Assembly (NCBI GenBank): GCA_963850095.1
Contig: CAWKJX010000014.1
Coordinates: 248,001-312,000, forward strand
From: Bog-473 sp963850095
Lineage (GTDB): Bacteria > Actinomycetota > Acidimicrobiia > Acidimicrobiales > RAAP-2
Direction: 5' to 3'
Length of the DNA: 64,000 nt
In this document: one piece after another, positions 35,306 to 44,384 of the stretch
Position numbering within the stretch: the stretch's first letter is position 1
How the letters are laid out: each line of letters opens with the position of its first letter
The notes under the pieces: model-generated
Database searches by the model: none
The model's input: only the letters and a program-made list of their open reading frames with translations
Told to the model about the DNA's origin: nothing
Translations under genes and position numbers: made by a program

Positions 35306-36370
35306 TCAGGTGACGACGAGGCCCTTCCCCGTGATGAGCGGGAGGTCGAGTGCGGTGACCAGACCCGGCTCGGCCGCGACGACCGCCGGTACGGCGTTGA
35401 CCAGCCGCATGGCCGTGGCCTTCAATCCGGCCGTGTTGTGGTCTCCGTCGGATCCCATGAGCTGCAGATCGAGCGTGTAGTTGGGTTCACCGGTGATCTG
35501 CACCCGGTAGCAGCCCTGTCCGGCCGGCTGAGGCCAGGTGGCGCCGAGGTCGTCGCGCAGCCGGGTGACGTGCTCGAGCACGACCACCGCCTTGTCACCG
35601 ACCAGGCCGCGTACCTCGAAGTGGAGCGCGGCGGCCGTGCCCTTCTCGATGGTGCCGGCGTCGACCTCGAAATCTTCGGGCGCCGGCTCGCGCTCGTACC
35701 ACTCGGTCACGTCGGTGAGGGTGACGCCGAGTCCCGTCGCAATCTGGCGCACCACGCTGCCCCAGGCCGAGATCAGCACGCCCGGGGACAGCAGCAGCGG
35801 CACATCGTCCAGGTCGCGCCCGAAGCCCATGATGTCGAAGAGCACCATCGGCTGGTTGTAGGTGTTGTAGTTGAGGACCTCGGAGCAACGCACCTCTTCG
35901 ATGCGCTCGGAGATGCCCGAGAGGACGAGTGGGAGGGCGTCGTTGGCGAAGCCGGGGTCGACGCCGTTCACGAAGAGAGAGACGCCCGCCCGCTCGGCCG
36001 CCGCGATGAGCGGGGCGGCCATGGCGTCGCCCGGCTCGGGGTACTGCAGCATCACCGGGCTGGAGGAGACGACGTTGATGCCGGCGGCCAGGAAGCGCTC
36101 GAGATCGTTCAGTGCATCGAAGATGCGGTCGTCGGCCATGGCCGTGTGCACGATGCAGTCGGGCCGCAGCGCCAACAACGCGTCGACGTCATCGGTGCCA
36201 GGGACCCCGAGGGTGCGCCCGAGGCCGGCCAGCTCGCCGGCGTCGCGCCCGACCTTGTCCGGGTTGGACACGAAGAGACCGACCAGCTCGAGGTCCGGGT
36301 GGGCGTCGATGCCGGCCAGGGCATGGCGCCCGACGTTGCCGCTGCTCCACTGCACGACGCGATAGGGCAT
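35306..36370 (-). CDS. Dihydrodipicolinate reductase-like NAD(P) oxidoreductase
   Basis: A 354 aa paralogue of the gene at 17686-18765, with the same start (MPYRVVQWSSGNVGRHAL) and domain order: DVDALLALRPDCIVHTAMAD, VNGVDPGFANDALPL, and CYRVQITGEPNY in the last third. ATG 36370 has GGAGG upstream; GTG 36391, overlapping the SDR stop, is the alternative. It is the downstream partner of an SDR gene, in reverse order to the 15989-18765 pair. Substrate unknown. Confidence 0.82.
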   Translation of the reverse strand: MPYRVVQWSSGNVGRHALAGIDAHPDLELVGLFVSNPDKVGRDAGELAGLGRTLGVPGTDDVDALLALRPDCIVHTAMADDRIFDALNDLERFLAAGINVVSSSPVMLQYPEPGDAMAAPLIAAAERAGVSLFVNGVDPGFANDALPLVLSGISERIEEVRCSEVLNYNTYNQPMVLFDIMGFGRDLDDVPLLLSPGVLISAWGSVVRQIATGLGVTLTDVTEWYEREPAPEDFEVDAGTIEKGTAAALHFEVRGLVGDKAVVVLEHVTRLRDDLGATWPQPAGQGCYRVQITGEPNYTLDLQLMGSDGDHNTAGLKATAMRLVNAVPAVVAAEPGLVTALDLPLITGKGLVVT

Positions 36371-36387
36371 GGTCTGGGGTTCCTCCC

Positions 36388-37182
36388 TCACGGATCCGGG
36401 ATGGGCATTTCGAGGTTGGGCGACTGCAGCCCGCCGTCGACCTCGATGATTTTTCCGGTGACGTAGGCGCCGGCGGGTGAGGCCAGGTAGAGGATGGCGG
36501 AGGCGATGTCGTCCACGTGGCCGAGGCGCTTGAGCGGTGTCGCCTCCTCCATGGCGGTGCGCAGCTCGTCGCTCGACATCACAATGTCCAGCGCCGAGGT
36601 GGCGGTCGAGCCGACGCCGATGGCGTTGACCCGGATGCGTGGGGCGAGGTCGCGCGCCGCCAGCCGCGTGTACTGCTCGAGGGCACCCTTGGCCGTCCCG
36701 TAGCCCAGGTAGCCCCGGCCGGCCACATGGCCCATGACCGAGGAGATGCTGACGATGGCGCCGCCGGGATGCTCGCCCTCGAGCATGCGCGGCACGGCGG
36801 CCCGCACCAGCGCGTGGCCGGCCGAGACGTTGAAGCGGAAGGCCTCCTCCAAGAAGCGTGGCGAGGTGTCGAGCAGGGGCCGGGGCATGGTGCCCCCCAT
36901 GTTGTTGACGACGATGTCGAGCCGCCCCAGCTCGTTGAAGGCCGTCTCGGCCAGCGACGCCATCAGGTCGAAGTCGGTCAGGTCTCCGGGCACCACGACG
37001 GCTCGACGACCTGCCGCCTCGACCTGTTTGGCCACGTCGCGCAGTTGGTCCTCGGTGCGGGCGGCCAGCACCACGTCGGCGCCGGCCTCAGCCAGGGCGA
37101 TGGCGGTGGCGGCACCGATGCCGCGGCCGCTGGCGGTGATGACGGCGACCTGGTCGGTGACGAGGAATCGGTCGAGGATCAT
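36388..37182 (-). CDS. Short-chain dehydrogenase/reductase
   Basis: A 264 aa classical SDR. TASGRGIG is at 15-22 (first Gly of the loop replaced by Ala-Ser), NNMGG near 93-97, Ser in SISSVMG, YGTAK with the catalytic Tyr/Lys near 160-164, and VDGGLQSPN at the end. The beginning MILDRFLVTDQVAVIT matches the SDR half of the fusion at 15989-17689 almost position by position. This marks the two as paralogues, but here no TIM-barrel domain follows. Confidence 0.87.
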   Translation of the reverse strand: MILDRFLVTDQVAVITASGRGIGAATAIALAEAGADVVLAARTEDQLRDVAKQVEAAGRRAVVVPGDLTDFDLMASLAETAFNELGRLDIVVNNMGGTMPRPLLDTSPRFLEEAFRFNVSAGHALVRAAVPRMLEGEHPGGAIVSISSVMGHVAGRGYLGYGTAKGALEQYTRLAARDLAPRIRVNAIGVGSTATSALDIVMSSDELRTAMEEATPLKRLGHVDDIASAILYLASPAGAYVTGKIIEVDGGLQSPNLEMPIPDP

Positions 37183-37224
37183 GCGATCGAATGTAGTTGG
37201 CCACCCCGCGCGGCGCGGGAGCGT

Positions 37225-38668
37225 TCAGGTGGGGGCGGGACCCGCGTTGTCGGTGTCGCCCTCGTCCCCGGGCCGCGGTGTCCCGATCCGCGCCACCAGG
37301 TTGGCCCAGCCCACTTGGTCCTCGAGGATCGGGAAGGGCTTGGGCAGGACCTCGGCCTTGACCTTGTCGGGCAGGCTCAGATCACCGCCCGTGTGTCCCA
37401 CGCTGAAGACGCGCTCGGGGCGGGCCCGTCCGATCATGGATGTGCCCCAGCGCCACAGCGCCACGAAACGGGAGCCGAATCCGTTGAGGAAGGCCAGGTG
37501 CACGAACATCCACACGATCCATCCGGGGAAGCCGCTCAGGCGGAGGCCTCGCACGCTCACGATCGCCTTGAAGCGGCCGATGGACGCGGCGCTCCCCAGG
37601 TCGCGGTACTTGAAGGGCACGCTGTCGCCGCCTTTGAGCCGCCGCTTGATCGTGTTGGCGGCGTGCAGGCCGCCCTGCATGGCCACCTCGCACACGCCGG
37701 GAAGTTTGTCGAGGGACGCCATGTCGCCCACGGCGAAGACTTCGGGGTGCCCCGGCAGGCTGAGGTCGGGCAGCACGGCGATCCTCCCGGCCCGGTCCGT
37801 CTCGGCCCCTGTGGCCTCGGCCAGCAGGCCGGCCAAGGGCGAGGCCTGGACGCCGGCCGCCCAGATGACGGTGCCGCATTCGAAACGCCCCGTGGCACCC
37901 TCGGCGCTCTCGGTGTCGACACCGAACGGATCCACCCCTACGACGCGTAGGCCCATGCGCAGCTCGACGCCCATTTTCTCGAGCTCGGTGCTGGCCCGGT
38001 CCGAGAGTTGCCCGCCGAACGTGGCCAGTGGTTCATGGCCGCCGTCGACCAGGACGACCCGGACGGCGCCTGGATCGATGTTGCGGAACTCGCCGGCCAG
38101 GCTGCGGTAGGCGAGCTCGCGGATCTGCCCGGCCAGCTCGACGCCGGTCGGCCCGGCGCCGACGATGACGAAGGTCATCCAGAACCGCTGCAGCGCGGGG
38201 TCGCGGCACGGCATCGGCGATCTCGAGCGCCCCGTAGACGCGGCGGCGGAGTTCCATGGCGTCGTCGATGGTCTTCATGCCCGGTGCGACCAGGGCGAAC
38301 TCGTCGTGGCCGAAATAGGACTGCCCGGCGCCGGCGGCGACGATCAGGCTGTCGTAGGCGTACTCGTTGACCTCACCCGGGAGGGCGGCCGTGTGGACGA
38401 CCCGCTGTTCCAGGTCGAATCCGGTCACTCTGGACAGGACGACGTCGACGTTCTTGCGACGGCGCAGGAGGTGCCGTAGCACGGGTGAGATGGCACCCGG
38501 CGACAGGATTCCGGTGGCCACCTGGTAGAGCAGCGGCTGGAACAGATGATGGTTCCGCTGATCGATGAGCGTGATGTCGACACGAGCGCGCGAGAGCAAG
38601 CGGGTGGCGGGCAGGCCGCCGAAGCCTCCCCCGACCACCACGACCCGGTGTCGCTCGGGCTCGGTCAC
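37225..38668 (-). CDS. ndh: Type II NADH dehydrogenase, one frameshift
   Basis: NDH-2 is a membrane-bound flavoprotein that passes electrons from NADH to quinone without pumping. The first frame carries RVVVVGGGFGGLPATRLL (FAD loop), NHHLFQPLLYQVATG and SLIVAAGAGQSYFGHDEF. The second carries FVIVGAGPTGVELAGQI (NADH loop), GTVIWAAGVQASPLA, VFAVGDMASL (flavin Asp) and the amphipathic C-terminal stretch GFPGWIVWMFVHLAFLNGF for membrane attachment. Removing one G at 38205/38206 restores ADAVRDPALQRFW. GTG 38668 is preferred among three consecutive GTG codons. Confidence 0.85.
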
Positions 38669-38693
38669 CACCACCTCTCTCCTGTGTCGCCCG

Positions 38694-40583
38694 TCACGCG
38701 GTGAGCGCGGCCGACTCCGCCTCGATGAGCCTTCCGACGGCATCGATCAGAGCCAGATGGGTGAAGGCCTGGGGGAAATTGCCCAGATGTTCTCCGGTTG
38801 TCGCGTCGATCTCCTCGGCGTAGAGCAGCAGCGGCCCGGCGAAGTTGAGCAGCTTCTGGCACAGGGCGGTCGCCCGCTCGCGTTCGCCGATCATGGCCAG
38901 CGCAGTGACCAGCCAGAAGGAGCAGATGGTGAAGGTCCCCTCCTTGCCCTCGAATCCCGTGTCGGTGGTGTCGACCTTGTAGCGCAACACCAATCCGTCC
39001 TCGGTCAGCTCGTCGGCGATGGCCAGCACGGTGGCCCGCACCCGCTCGTCGTCGAGCGGGAGGAAGCCGAGGATCGGGATCAACAGGAGCGAGGCGTCGA
39101 GCTCGTCGTTGCCGTAGTGCTGCCGGAACCGGCCCGACGGGGTGACGCCGCGGTCGAGGATTTCGGCCTTGAGGTCGTCGGCCGCCTTGCTCCACTTCGC
39201 CGAGCGTTCGTCGTCGTCCCGGATCCGCGCCATGTGGGCGCCGCGGTCCATGGCGATCCAGCACAGGACCTTGGAGGCCGTGAAGTGCTCGGGGTCACCC
39301 CTGATCTCCCAGATGCCCTGGTCCGGGTCGCCCGCATGGGAGATGGCGGCGTCGACCAGGCTGGCCAGGCCCTCCCACGTGGCCTTGACGATCTGTGAGG
39401 CCCCTTGCCGCATGTGGATGTCGACGGCGTCGAGGAGCATGCCCCACACGTCGTTCTGGTGCTGGTCCCAGGCGCCGTTGCCCACGCGCACCGGTCGCGA
39501 ATTCCGCCACCCCGACAGGTTGTCCAGTGTCTTCTCGGTCAGGTCCTTGCGGCCGTCGATGCCGTACATGATCTGGAGATCGAATGTGTCGCTGGCGCCG
39601 CCCCCCAGCGCCTCGATCACGAAGGCGAAGTACTCGAGCGCCTCCCAGGCGAAGCCGAGCCGGTAGAGCGAGCGCAGCATGAACGAGGAGTCACGAATCC
39701 ACGTGTAGCGGTAGTCCCAGTTGCGCGCCCCACCCGGCGTCTCGGGGAGCGAGGTCGTCGGCGCCGCCATGATGGCCCCCGTCGGGGCGTAGCTGAGCCC
39801 CTTGAGGGTCAGCGCGCTGCGTTCCATGTAGCGGCGCCAGGGATGGTCGGGGAAGGTGCCGGTGGACAGCCAGTCCCGCCAGTACGACACGGTGTCGTCG
39901 AGCTGGGTCTCCGCCTCCTCGAGGCTCGAGGGCTGGTGCCCCGACCAGGAGAGCGCGACGAAGGCACTCTCACCCTTGGCCAGGGTCGACCGGCCGTAGC
40001 AGCGCGCTCCGGCGGCACCCAGGCCCAGCGAGGACGTCAGGGTCAGCGTCGGATCGCCGGGCGGCGGGCAGACCGTCATGGTCGCGTAGTCGTCCCCGGC
40101 GTACTCCCAGTGCCCGACGGCCGACCCGTACTCGAAGACGGGGACCGCCACGGCCAGCACCTCGACCCGGCCTTCGATACACGTGGCCAGGCGCAGGAGT
40201 GTGCCGGTGGCGGCCGAGTCGCCGGGGGCGCGCCGGTAGTCGGATCGACGGGCGCCGGGACCCGTGGGCTGGATCACGAGCACGTCCTGCACGACCAGCC
40301 ATCCGGTCGGCGTGTGCCAGGTCGTCTCGAGGGCCATGGTGCCCGGTATGTACCGCCGCTGGTGCGGCACCAGGGTCTGCGGCGGTCCGAGGCGGAAGTT
40401 GCCGGCGGTGCGGTCGAGAAGCGCAGCGAAGACGCTGGGCGAGTCGGGGCGGGGCAGGCAGAGCCATTCGACGGCCCCGTCCGGTGCGATCAGGCAACTG
40501 TTCTCGCAGTCCGACAGAAACGCGTATTCGGCGATGGGGGGAAAGCTCCCCGGATGACCGGGGAGGTTGGCGTGCTCGGGCAC
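38694..40583 (-). CDS. GH15-family trehalase
   Basis: A 629 aa glucoamylase-fold hydrolase. The sequence closely follows the mycobacterial GH15 trehalase: FPPIAEYAFLSDCENSCLI, EWLCLPRPDSPSVFAALLD, PGGARNWDYRYTWIRDSSF (catalytic-region Trp-Asp-Tyr-Arg), GNGAWDQHQNDVWGMLLDA, DQGIWEIRGDPEHFTASK and EDGLVLRYKVD, ending LLLYAEEIDATTGEHLGNFP. It would split trehalose into two glucose units in the cytoplasm, and in mycobacteria the enzyme needs phosphate and magnesium. GTG 40583 is used; its ribosome site is weak. It is 25 bases upstream of ndh on the same strand. Confidence 0.88.
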   Translation of the reverse strand: MPEHANLPGHPGSFPPIAEYAFLSDCENSCLIAPDGAVEWLCLPRPDSPSVFAALLDRTAGNFRLGPPQTLVPHQRRYIPGTMALETTWHTPTGWLVVQDVLVIQPTGPGARRSDYRRAPGDSAATGTLLRLATCIEGRVEVLAVAVPVFEYGSAVGHWEYAGDDYATMTVCPPPGDPTLTLTSSLGLGAAGARCYGRSTLAKGESAFVALSWSGHQPSSLEEAETQLDDTVSYWRDWLSTGTFPDHPWRRYMERSALTLKGLSYAPTGAIMAAPTTSLPETPGGARNWDYRYTWIRDSSFMLRSLYRLGFAWEALEYFAFVIEALGGGASDTFDLQIMYGIDGRKDLTEKTLDNLSGWRNSRPVRVGNGAWDQHQNDVWGMLLDAVDIHMRQGASQIVKATWEGLASLVDAAISHAGDPDQGIWEIRGDPEHFTASKVLCWIAMDRGAHMARIRDDDERSAKWSKAADDLKAEILDRGVTPSGRFRQHYGNDELDASLLLIPILGFLPLDDERVRATVLAIADELTEDGLVLRYKVDTTDTGFEGKEGTFTICSFWLVTALAMIGERERATALCQKLLNFAGPLLLYAEEIDATTGEHLGNFPQAFTHLALIDAVGRLIEAESAALTA

Positions 40584-40706
40584 TGGAGCGGATGTTATCG
40601 GCGCAGTCGTGCCGGTGCCCCGCCCGCGAGGGCAGGGCGGCGGCCCCCGGTGGATCACTAACGTACGAGTTCGCGCCCGGTCGGGTGCGGCGAGGAGGTT
40701 GGCGTC

Positions 40707-41480
40707 ATGGCTGGAGCGCTCGACGGCAAGGTGGCCATCGTCACCGGTGGCAACACGGGCATCGGCGCGGCGGTCGTGGTGGCGCTGGCCGACCAGGGGG
40801 CCAAGGTGGTCATCGACTACGTCGCCAATCCGGACGCCACCGAAGAGCTCGAGAAGAAGCTGGCCGCCCTGGGGGAGACCGCGGTGGGCATAGAGGCCGA
40901 CGTGTCCAAGGTCGAGGACATCGGTCGCATGGTCGATGCCGCGATCTCGAACTTCGGCCGACTCGACGTCATGGTGAACAATGCCGGGATAGAGACCCGG
41001 ACCTCCATCCTCGACACCACCGAGGACCAGTACGAGAAGGTGCTGGCCATCAACCTCAAGAGCGCATTTTTCGGCACGCAGCTGGCGGCCAAGCAGATGA
41101 TCGCCCAGGGCGGGGGTGGTCGCATCATCAACATGACGTCGGTGCACGAGGATTGGCCGATGCCGGGCAACACGCCCTACTGCCTGTCCAAGGGGGGCAT
41201 GCGCATGCTCACGCGTACGGCCGGCGTGGAGTTGGCCCCGCACAACGTGCTCGTGGTCGGAGTAGGTCCGGGCGCGGTGGCCACGCCGATCAACGCCCAG
41301 ACCATGAACGATCCGGCCGCTCTGGCCAAACTGAACAGCGCCATCCCGATCGGGCGCTTGGCCCAGCCCGAGGAGATCGCGTCCGTCGTCGCCTTCCTGG
41401 CCGGCGACGGCGCCAGCTACCTGACGGCGACGACGATCTTCGCCGACGGCGGGATCATGCAGAGCAGCCCGGGGCTCTGA
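40707..41480 (+). CDS. SDR oxidoreductase (glucose 1-dehydrogenase-like)
   Basis: A 257 aa classical SDR: TGGNTGIG (14-21), NNAGIETR near 91, NMTSVHEDWPMPGNTPYCLSK with the catalytic Ser/Tyr/Lys, and a closing FADGGIMQSSPGL. The pattern DYVANPDATEELEKKLAALG resembles glucose 1-dehydrogenases. Placed divergently from the trehalase gene (123 bases apart), it could act on the glucose released, though that is inference. ATG 40707 follows GAGGAGGTTGGCGTC. Confidence 0.88.
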   Translation: MAGALDGKVAIVTGGNTGIGAAVVVALADQGAKVVIDYVANPDATEELEKKLAALGETAVGIEADVSKVEDIGRMVDAAISNFGRLDVMVNNAGIETRTSILDTTEDQYEKVLAINLKSAFFGTQLAAKQMIAQGGGGRIINMTSVHEDWPMPGNTPYCLSKGGMRMLTRTAGVELAPHNVLVVGVGPGAVATPINAQTMNDPAALAKLNSAIPIGRLAQPEEIASVVAFLAGDGASYLTATTIFADGGIMQSSPGL

Positions 41481-41577
41481 GCGCCGCTCGCGTTGTGGTG
41501 GATCGCGGAGAGCCAAGGCGCGCCACCGGCTGCGGCGGACCTTGACGCCACTCCGTCCCAGGCTGCAGGGTTTCGCC

Positions 41578-42591
41578 ATGGGCCGCCTCCTCTCCAACAC
41601 GGACCCGGCCCTGCGCCGGTGCTGGCATCCCGTGGCCCGGACGTCCGAAGTGGGCGAGCAGCCCTCCGGGTTCATGCTCCTCGGGCAGCCCTGGGTGTTG
41701 CACCGCTCGGGTGGAGAGGTCGTCGCCTTCGTGGACCGTTGCCCGCACCGGCATTGTCCGCTGACACTGGGCCGGTGTGAGGACGGGGTGCTGCAGTGCG
41801 CATATCACGGTTGGCGCTTTGACCGCTCGGGCCGTTGCGTGGAGATCCCCGCCCTCGGGATCGGGGCCGCGCTGCCACCTGCGGCTCGACTGACGTCGGC
41901 GGCGGGAGTGGCCGAGGCGCACGGCATGGTGTTCGTGGCGCCCGAGGAGCCGATTGCGCCCCTGGGCAGCCTGCCCGAGGCGGGCGACCCCTCGTTCATG
42001 GTGGGCGAACTGCCGACCCTGCGGGCGCGGGCGTCGGCCGGGCTGCTGGCCGACAACTTCCTCGACGTGGCCCACTTCCCCTTCGTGCACGCCGGGACCT
42101 TCGGGTCCGAAGAAGCAGCGGAGGTGCCGCCCTACGCGGTTGCCCGCGACGACTGGTCGTTCACCATGTCCTACGAGCATCAGTTCGCCCACCGCGAGGA
42201 CCCGGGTGTGGCGACCGGCGCCCGCCCGCTGGTGCAGACCCGGCGCCTGACCTACCGGCTCTGCGCTCCGTTCCACCTGCGGCTGCGCATCGACTTCGTG
42301 GACTCGGGCGGCTCCAACGTGATCGGGTTCTTCATTCAGCCCGAGACGGAGGAGACCTGCCGACTGTTCACCACGCTGTGGCGGGACGACCTGGGCGGCG
42401 ACGAGCGCCGCATGGCCGACGCGGTCGACTTCGAAGTGGCGGTGCTCCGCGAGGACCTGCGCATCCAGGAGGCCTACCACGAGCTGGTGCTGCCGCTCGA
42501 CCCCCAGGCCGAGGTGCACACGCGGGCGGACCGGACGACGCTCGAGCTGCGCCGCGTGCTGGCCGACCTGGTCCGGGTGGCCGGCCCGTGA
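41578..42591 (+). CDS. Rieske non-heme iron oxygenase, alpha subunit-type
   Basis: A 337 aa oxygenase. The Rieske cluster ligands are CPH (in DRCPHRHCPL) and CAYH (in LQCAYHGWRF), spaced 17 residues apart. The mononuclear iron site is DNFLDVAHFPFVH (Asp, His, His). Size and motifs match vanillate O-demethylase/phthalate-oxygenase-like monomer-type subunits, which hydroxylate or demethylate aromatics or other rings. A reductase partner is not adjacent. ATG 41578 keeps the usual LRRCWHPVAR start. The stop overlaps the upp start (GTGA). Confidence 0.88.
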   Translation: MGRLLSNTDPALRRCWHPVARTSEVGEQPSGFMLLGQPWVLHRSGGEVVAFVDRCPHRHCPLTLGRCEDGVLQCAYHGWRFDRSGRCVEIPALGIGAALPPAARLTSAAGVAEAHGMVFVAPEEPIAPLGSLPEAGDPSFMVGELPTLRARASAGLLADNFLDVAHFPFVHAGTFGSEEAAEVPPYAVARDDWSFTMSYEHQFAHREDPGVATGARPLVQTRRLTYRLCAPFHLRLRIDFVDSGGSNVIGFFIQPETEETCRLFTTLWRDDLGGDERRMADAVDFEVAVLREDLRIQEAYHELVLPLDPQAEVHTRADRTTLELRRVLADLVRVAGP

Positions 42592-43220
42592 AGGGCGTCC
42601 TCCTCGTGGACCACCCCGTGCTGGCGCACCGGGTCACGCAGTTGCGCGACAGGGACACCGGCGGGGACACCTTCCGCCAGCTGGTGTCGGAGGTCTCCGG
42701 CCTGCTGGCCTACGAGGCGCTGCGCGACCTGGGCACGACGGAGGTCACCGTCGACACGCCGGTGGCGCCGGGGGCGGCAGGACGACGGGTGTCCGAGGTG
42801 GTGTTGCTCGTCCCGATTTTGCGGGCCGGTCTCGGCATGGTGCCGGCCATCCAGGAGGTCGTGCCGCTGACCGAGGTGGCCCACGTCGGGTTGCGGCGGG
42901 ACGAGGTGACGTTGCGGTCCGACGTCTACCTCGACCGGCTGCCGCGGAACCTGTCGGGACGGCGGGTCATGGTGTGCGACCCCATGCTGGCCACCGGCGG
43001 CTCGCTCGGACAGGTGTGCGATTTGGTCGTCGCGCGCGGAGCGGCCGAGGTGGTGGCGCTGTGCATCATCGCCTCGGAGCCCGGGCTGCGCACCTTCACC
43101 ACGGCCCATCCGGGCATAGCGGTGTACTGCGCCGCCGTCGACCCCGAACTGGACGACGTCGGCTACATAGTGCCGGGGCTCGGTGACGCCGGCGACCGGC
43201 TCTTCGGGCCGCCGGACTGA
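42588..43220 (+). CDS. upp: Uracil phosphoribosyltransferase
   Basis: A 210 aa enzyme converting uracil and PRPP to UMP. Diagnostic motifs: VPILRAGLGMVPAI, the PRPP loop VMVCDPMLATGGSLG and the uracil-binding C-terminus YIVPGLGDAGDRLFG. GTG 42588 overlaps the Rieske stop by four bases. The next gene, convergent, encodes a cytosine deaminase whose product is uracil, making a direct salvage link. Confidence 0.93.
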   Translation: MKGVLLVDHPVLAHRVTQLRDRDTGGDTFRQLVSEVSGLLAYEALRDLGTTEVTVDTPVAPGAAGRRVSEVVLLVPILRAGLGMVPAIQEVVPLTEVAHVGLRRDEVTLRSDVYLDRLPRNLSGRRVMVCDPMLATGGSLGQVCDLVVARGAAEVVALCIIASEPGLRTFTTAHPGIAVYCAAVDPELDDVGYIVPGLGDAGDRLFGPPD

Positions 43221-43252
43221 GCTTCGGCTGGCCGCCCGACGGCGATCGCCGG

Positions 43253-43720
43253 TCACAATCCGATGTCCTCGTGCCAGAGTTCGGGGTTCTGTGCGATGAA
43301 GCGGGCCAGCATGTCGACGCATTCGGCGTCGTCGAGCAGGACGACCCGACAGCCGTGCCGAGCCACCCAGTCGTGACCGCCGACGAAGTTGGTGGCCTCG
43401 CCGATCACGACCGTGCCGATCCCGAACTGGCGCAGCAGTCCACTGCAGTACCAGCAGGGTGACAAGGTCGTGACCATGACGCAGTCGGCGTAGTGCCGCC
43501 GACGACCGGCCGCCCGGAATGCTGCCGTCTCGGCGTGCATGGAGGGGTCTGCGTCCTGGACCCGCCGGTTGTGGCCGCGTCCGAGCAGGCTTCCGTCCTC
43601 ATGGAAGAGCGCGGCACCGATGGGGATGCCACCCTGGGACTGGCCATGGCGCGCTTCTTCCACGGCGACGCCGAGCATCTGGCGGACCAGCGCTTCGGAG
43701 AGGTGCTCAGCAGGGGACAT
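43253..43720 (-). CDS. Fungal-type (FCY1-like) cytosine deaminase
   Basis: A 155 aa cytidine-deaminase-fold enzyme. Zinc ligands and catalytic acid are in MHAETAAF (His 62, Glu 64) and LSPCWYCSG (Cys 89, Cys 92). The layout follows yeast cytosine deaminase: GGIPIGAALFHEDGSLLGRG, then HNRRVQ, VVIGEATNFVGG and the C-terminal ending PELWHEDIGL (yeast ends in a similar WFEDIG). Most bacteria instead use the unrelated amidohydrolase CodA. A guanine deaminase or tRNA deaminase is less likely given that C-terminus. Product uracil would feed the adjacent upp. Confidence 0.8.
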   Translation of the reverse strand: MSPAEHLSEALVRQMLGVAVEEARHGQSQGGIPIGAALFHEDGSLLGRGHNRRVQDADPSMHAETAAFRAAGRRRHYADCVMVTTLSPCWYCSGLLRQFGIGTVVIGEATNFVGGHDWVARHGCRVVLLDDAECVDMLARFIAQNPELWHEDIGL

Positions 43721-43737
43721 ATGCTCGGTCCAGACCC

Positions 43738-44355
43738 ATGTCGGCCGCCGATCGTACCTACACGACCACGGTGGGGAGCCAGAGCGTCACGCTCCCTCTC
43801 GTCCCACTCAACGACGATCTCACGATCGCGTTGCTCATCTGCGTCGACTTGGGCGTCGCATTCGCCGAGACGGCGGGACGAGAGCTGGCGGAGCTGATGC
43901 GCCCGGCCGACCCGGAAATCGTGGTGTCGGTGGCCACCATGGGCATTCCGCTGGCCATCGAGGCCAGCCGCGCCCTCGGCCTGGACGACTACGTCATTCT
44001 GCACAAGACGCCGAAGATCCACCTGGGCGAGAGCTGGGCCGAGCCGGTGTACTCCATCACGACCGACAAGCCGCAGAAGCTGCGCATGGACCCGGCCCGG
44101 GTCGGCGCCGTGTCGGGCCGGCGGGTGGCCGTGGTCGACGACGTCATCTCCACGGGTGCGTCGCTGTTGTCGGCCCTGCGCCTGGTGCGCCGCATGGACG
44201 CCGAGCCGGTCGTCGTCGGCTGTCTCATGACCGAGGGCGGCGGGTGGAAGCAGTCCCTGGGCCAGGACGCGGCCCTGGTCCGCAGCCTGGGCGCCATGCC
44301 GCTCTTCCACCCCGACCCCGACGACAGCGCCAGGTTGGTCGAGGACTGGGATTGA
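43738..44355 (+). CDS. Purine-type phosphoribosyltransferase
   Basis: A 205 aa type I phosphoribosyltransferase. The PRPP loop is VAVVDDVISTGASLLSAL near 129-146, preceded by IVVSVATMGIPLAIEASRALG and LGLDDYVILHKTPKIHLG, like adenine or xanthine/hypoxanthine phosphoribosyltransferases. ATG 43738 starts 17 bases from the divergent deaminase start, so the two share a promoter region. It probably salvages a purine or related base with PRPP. Confidence 0.78.
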   Translation: MSAADRTYTTTVGSQSVTLPLVPLNDDLTIALLICVDLGVAFAETAGRELAELMRPADPEIVVSVATMGIPLAIEASRALGLDDYVILHKTPKIHLGESWAEPVYSITTDKPQKLRMDPARVGAVSGRRVAVVDDVISTGASLLSALRLVRRMDAEPVVVGCLMTEGGGWKQSLGQDAALVRSLGAMPLFHPDPDDSARLVEDWD

Positions 44356-44384
44356 GCACCGGCGCCCGCCGGCTCCGTCCGGCG

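Noticed and set aside
40584..41675. N-terminal extension of the trehalase frame over the SDR gene
   Set aside because: The trehalase family begins near the chosen GTG; the extension is antisense to a clear SDR.
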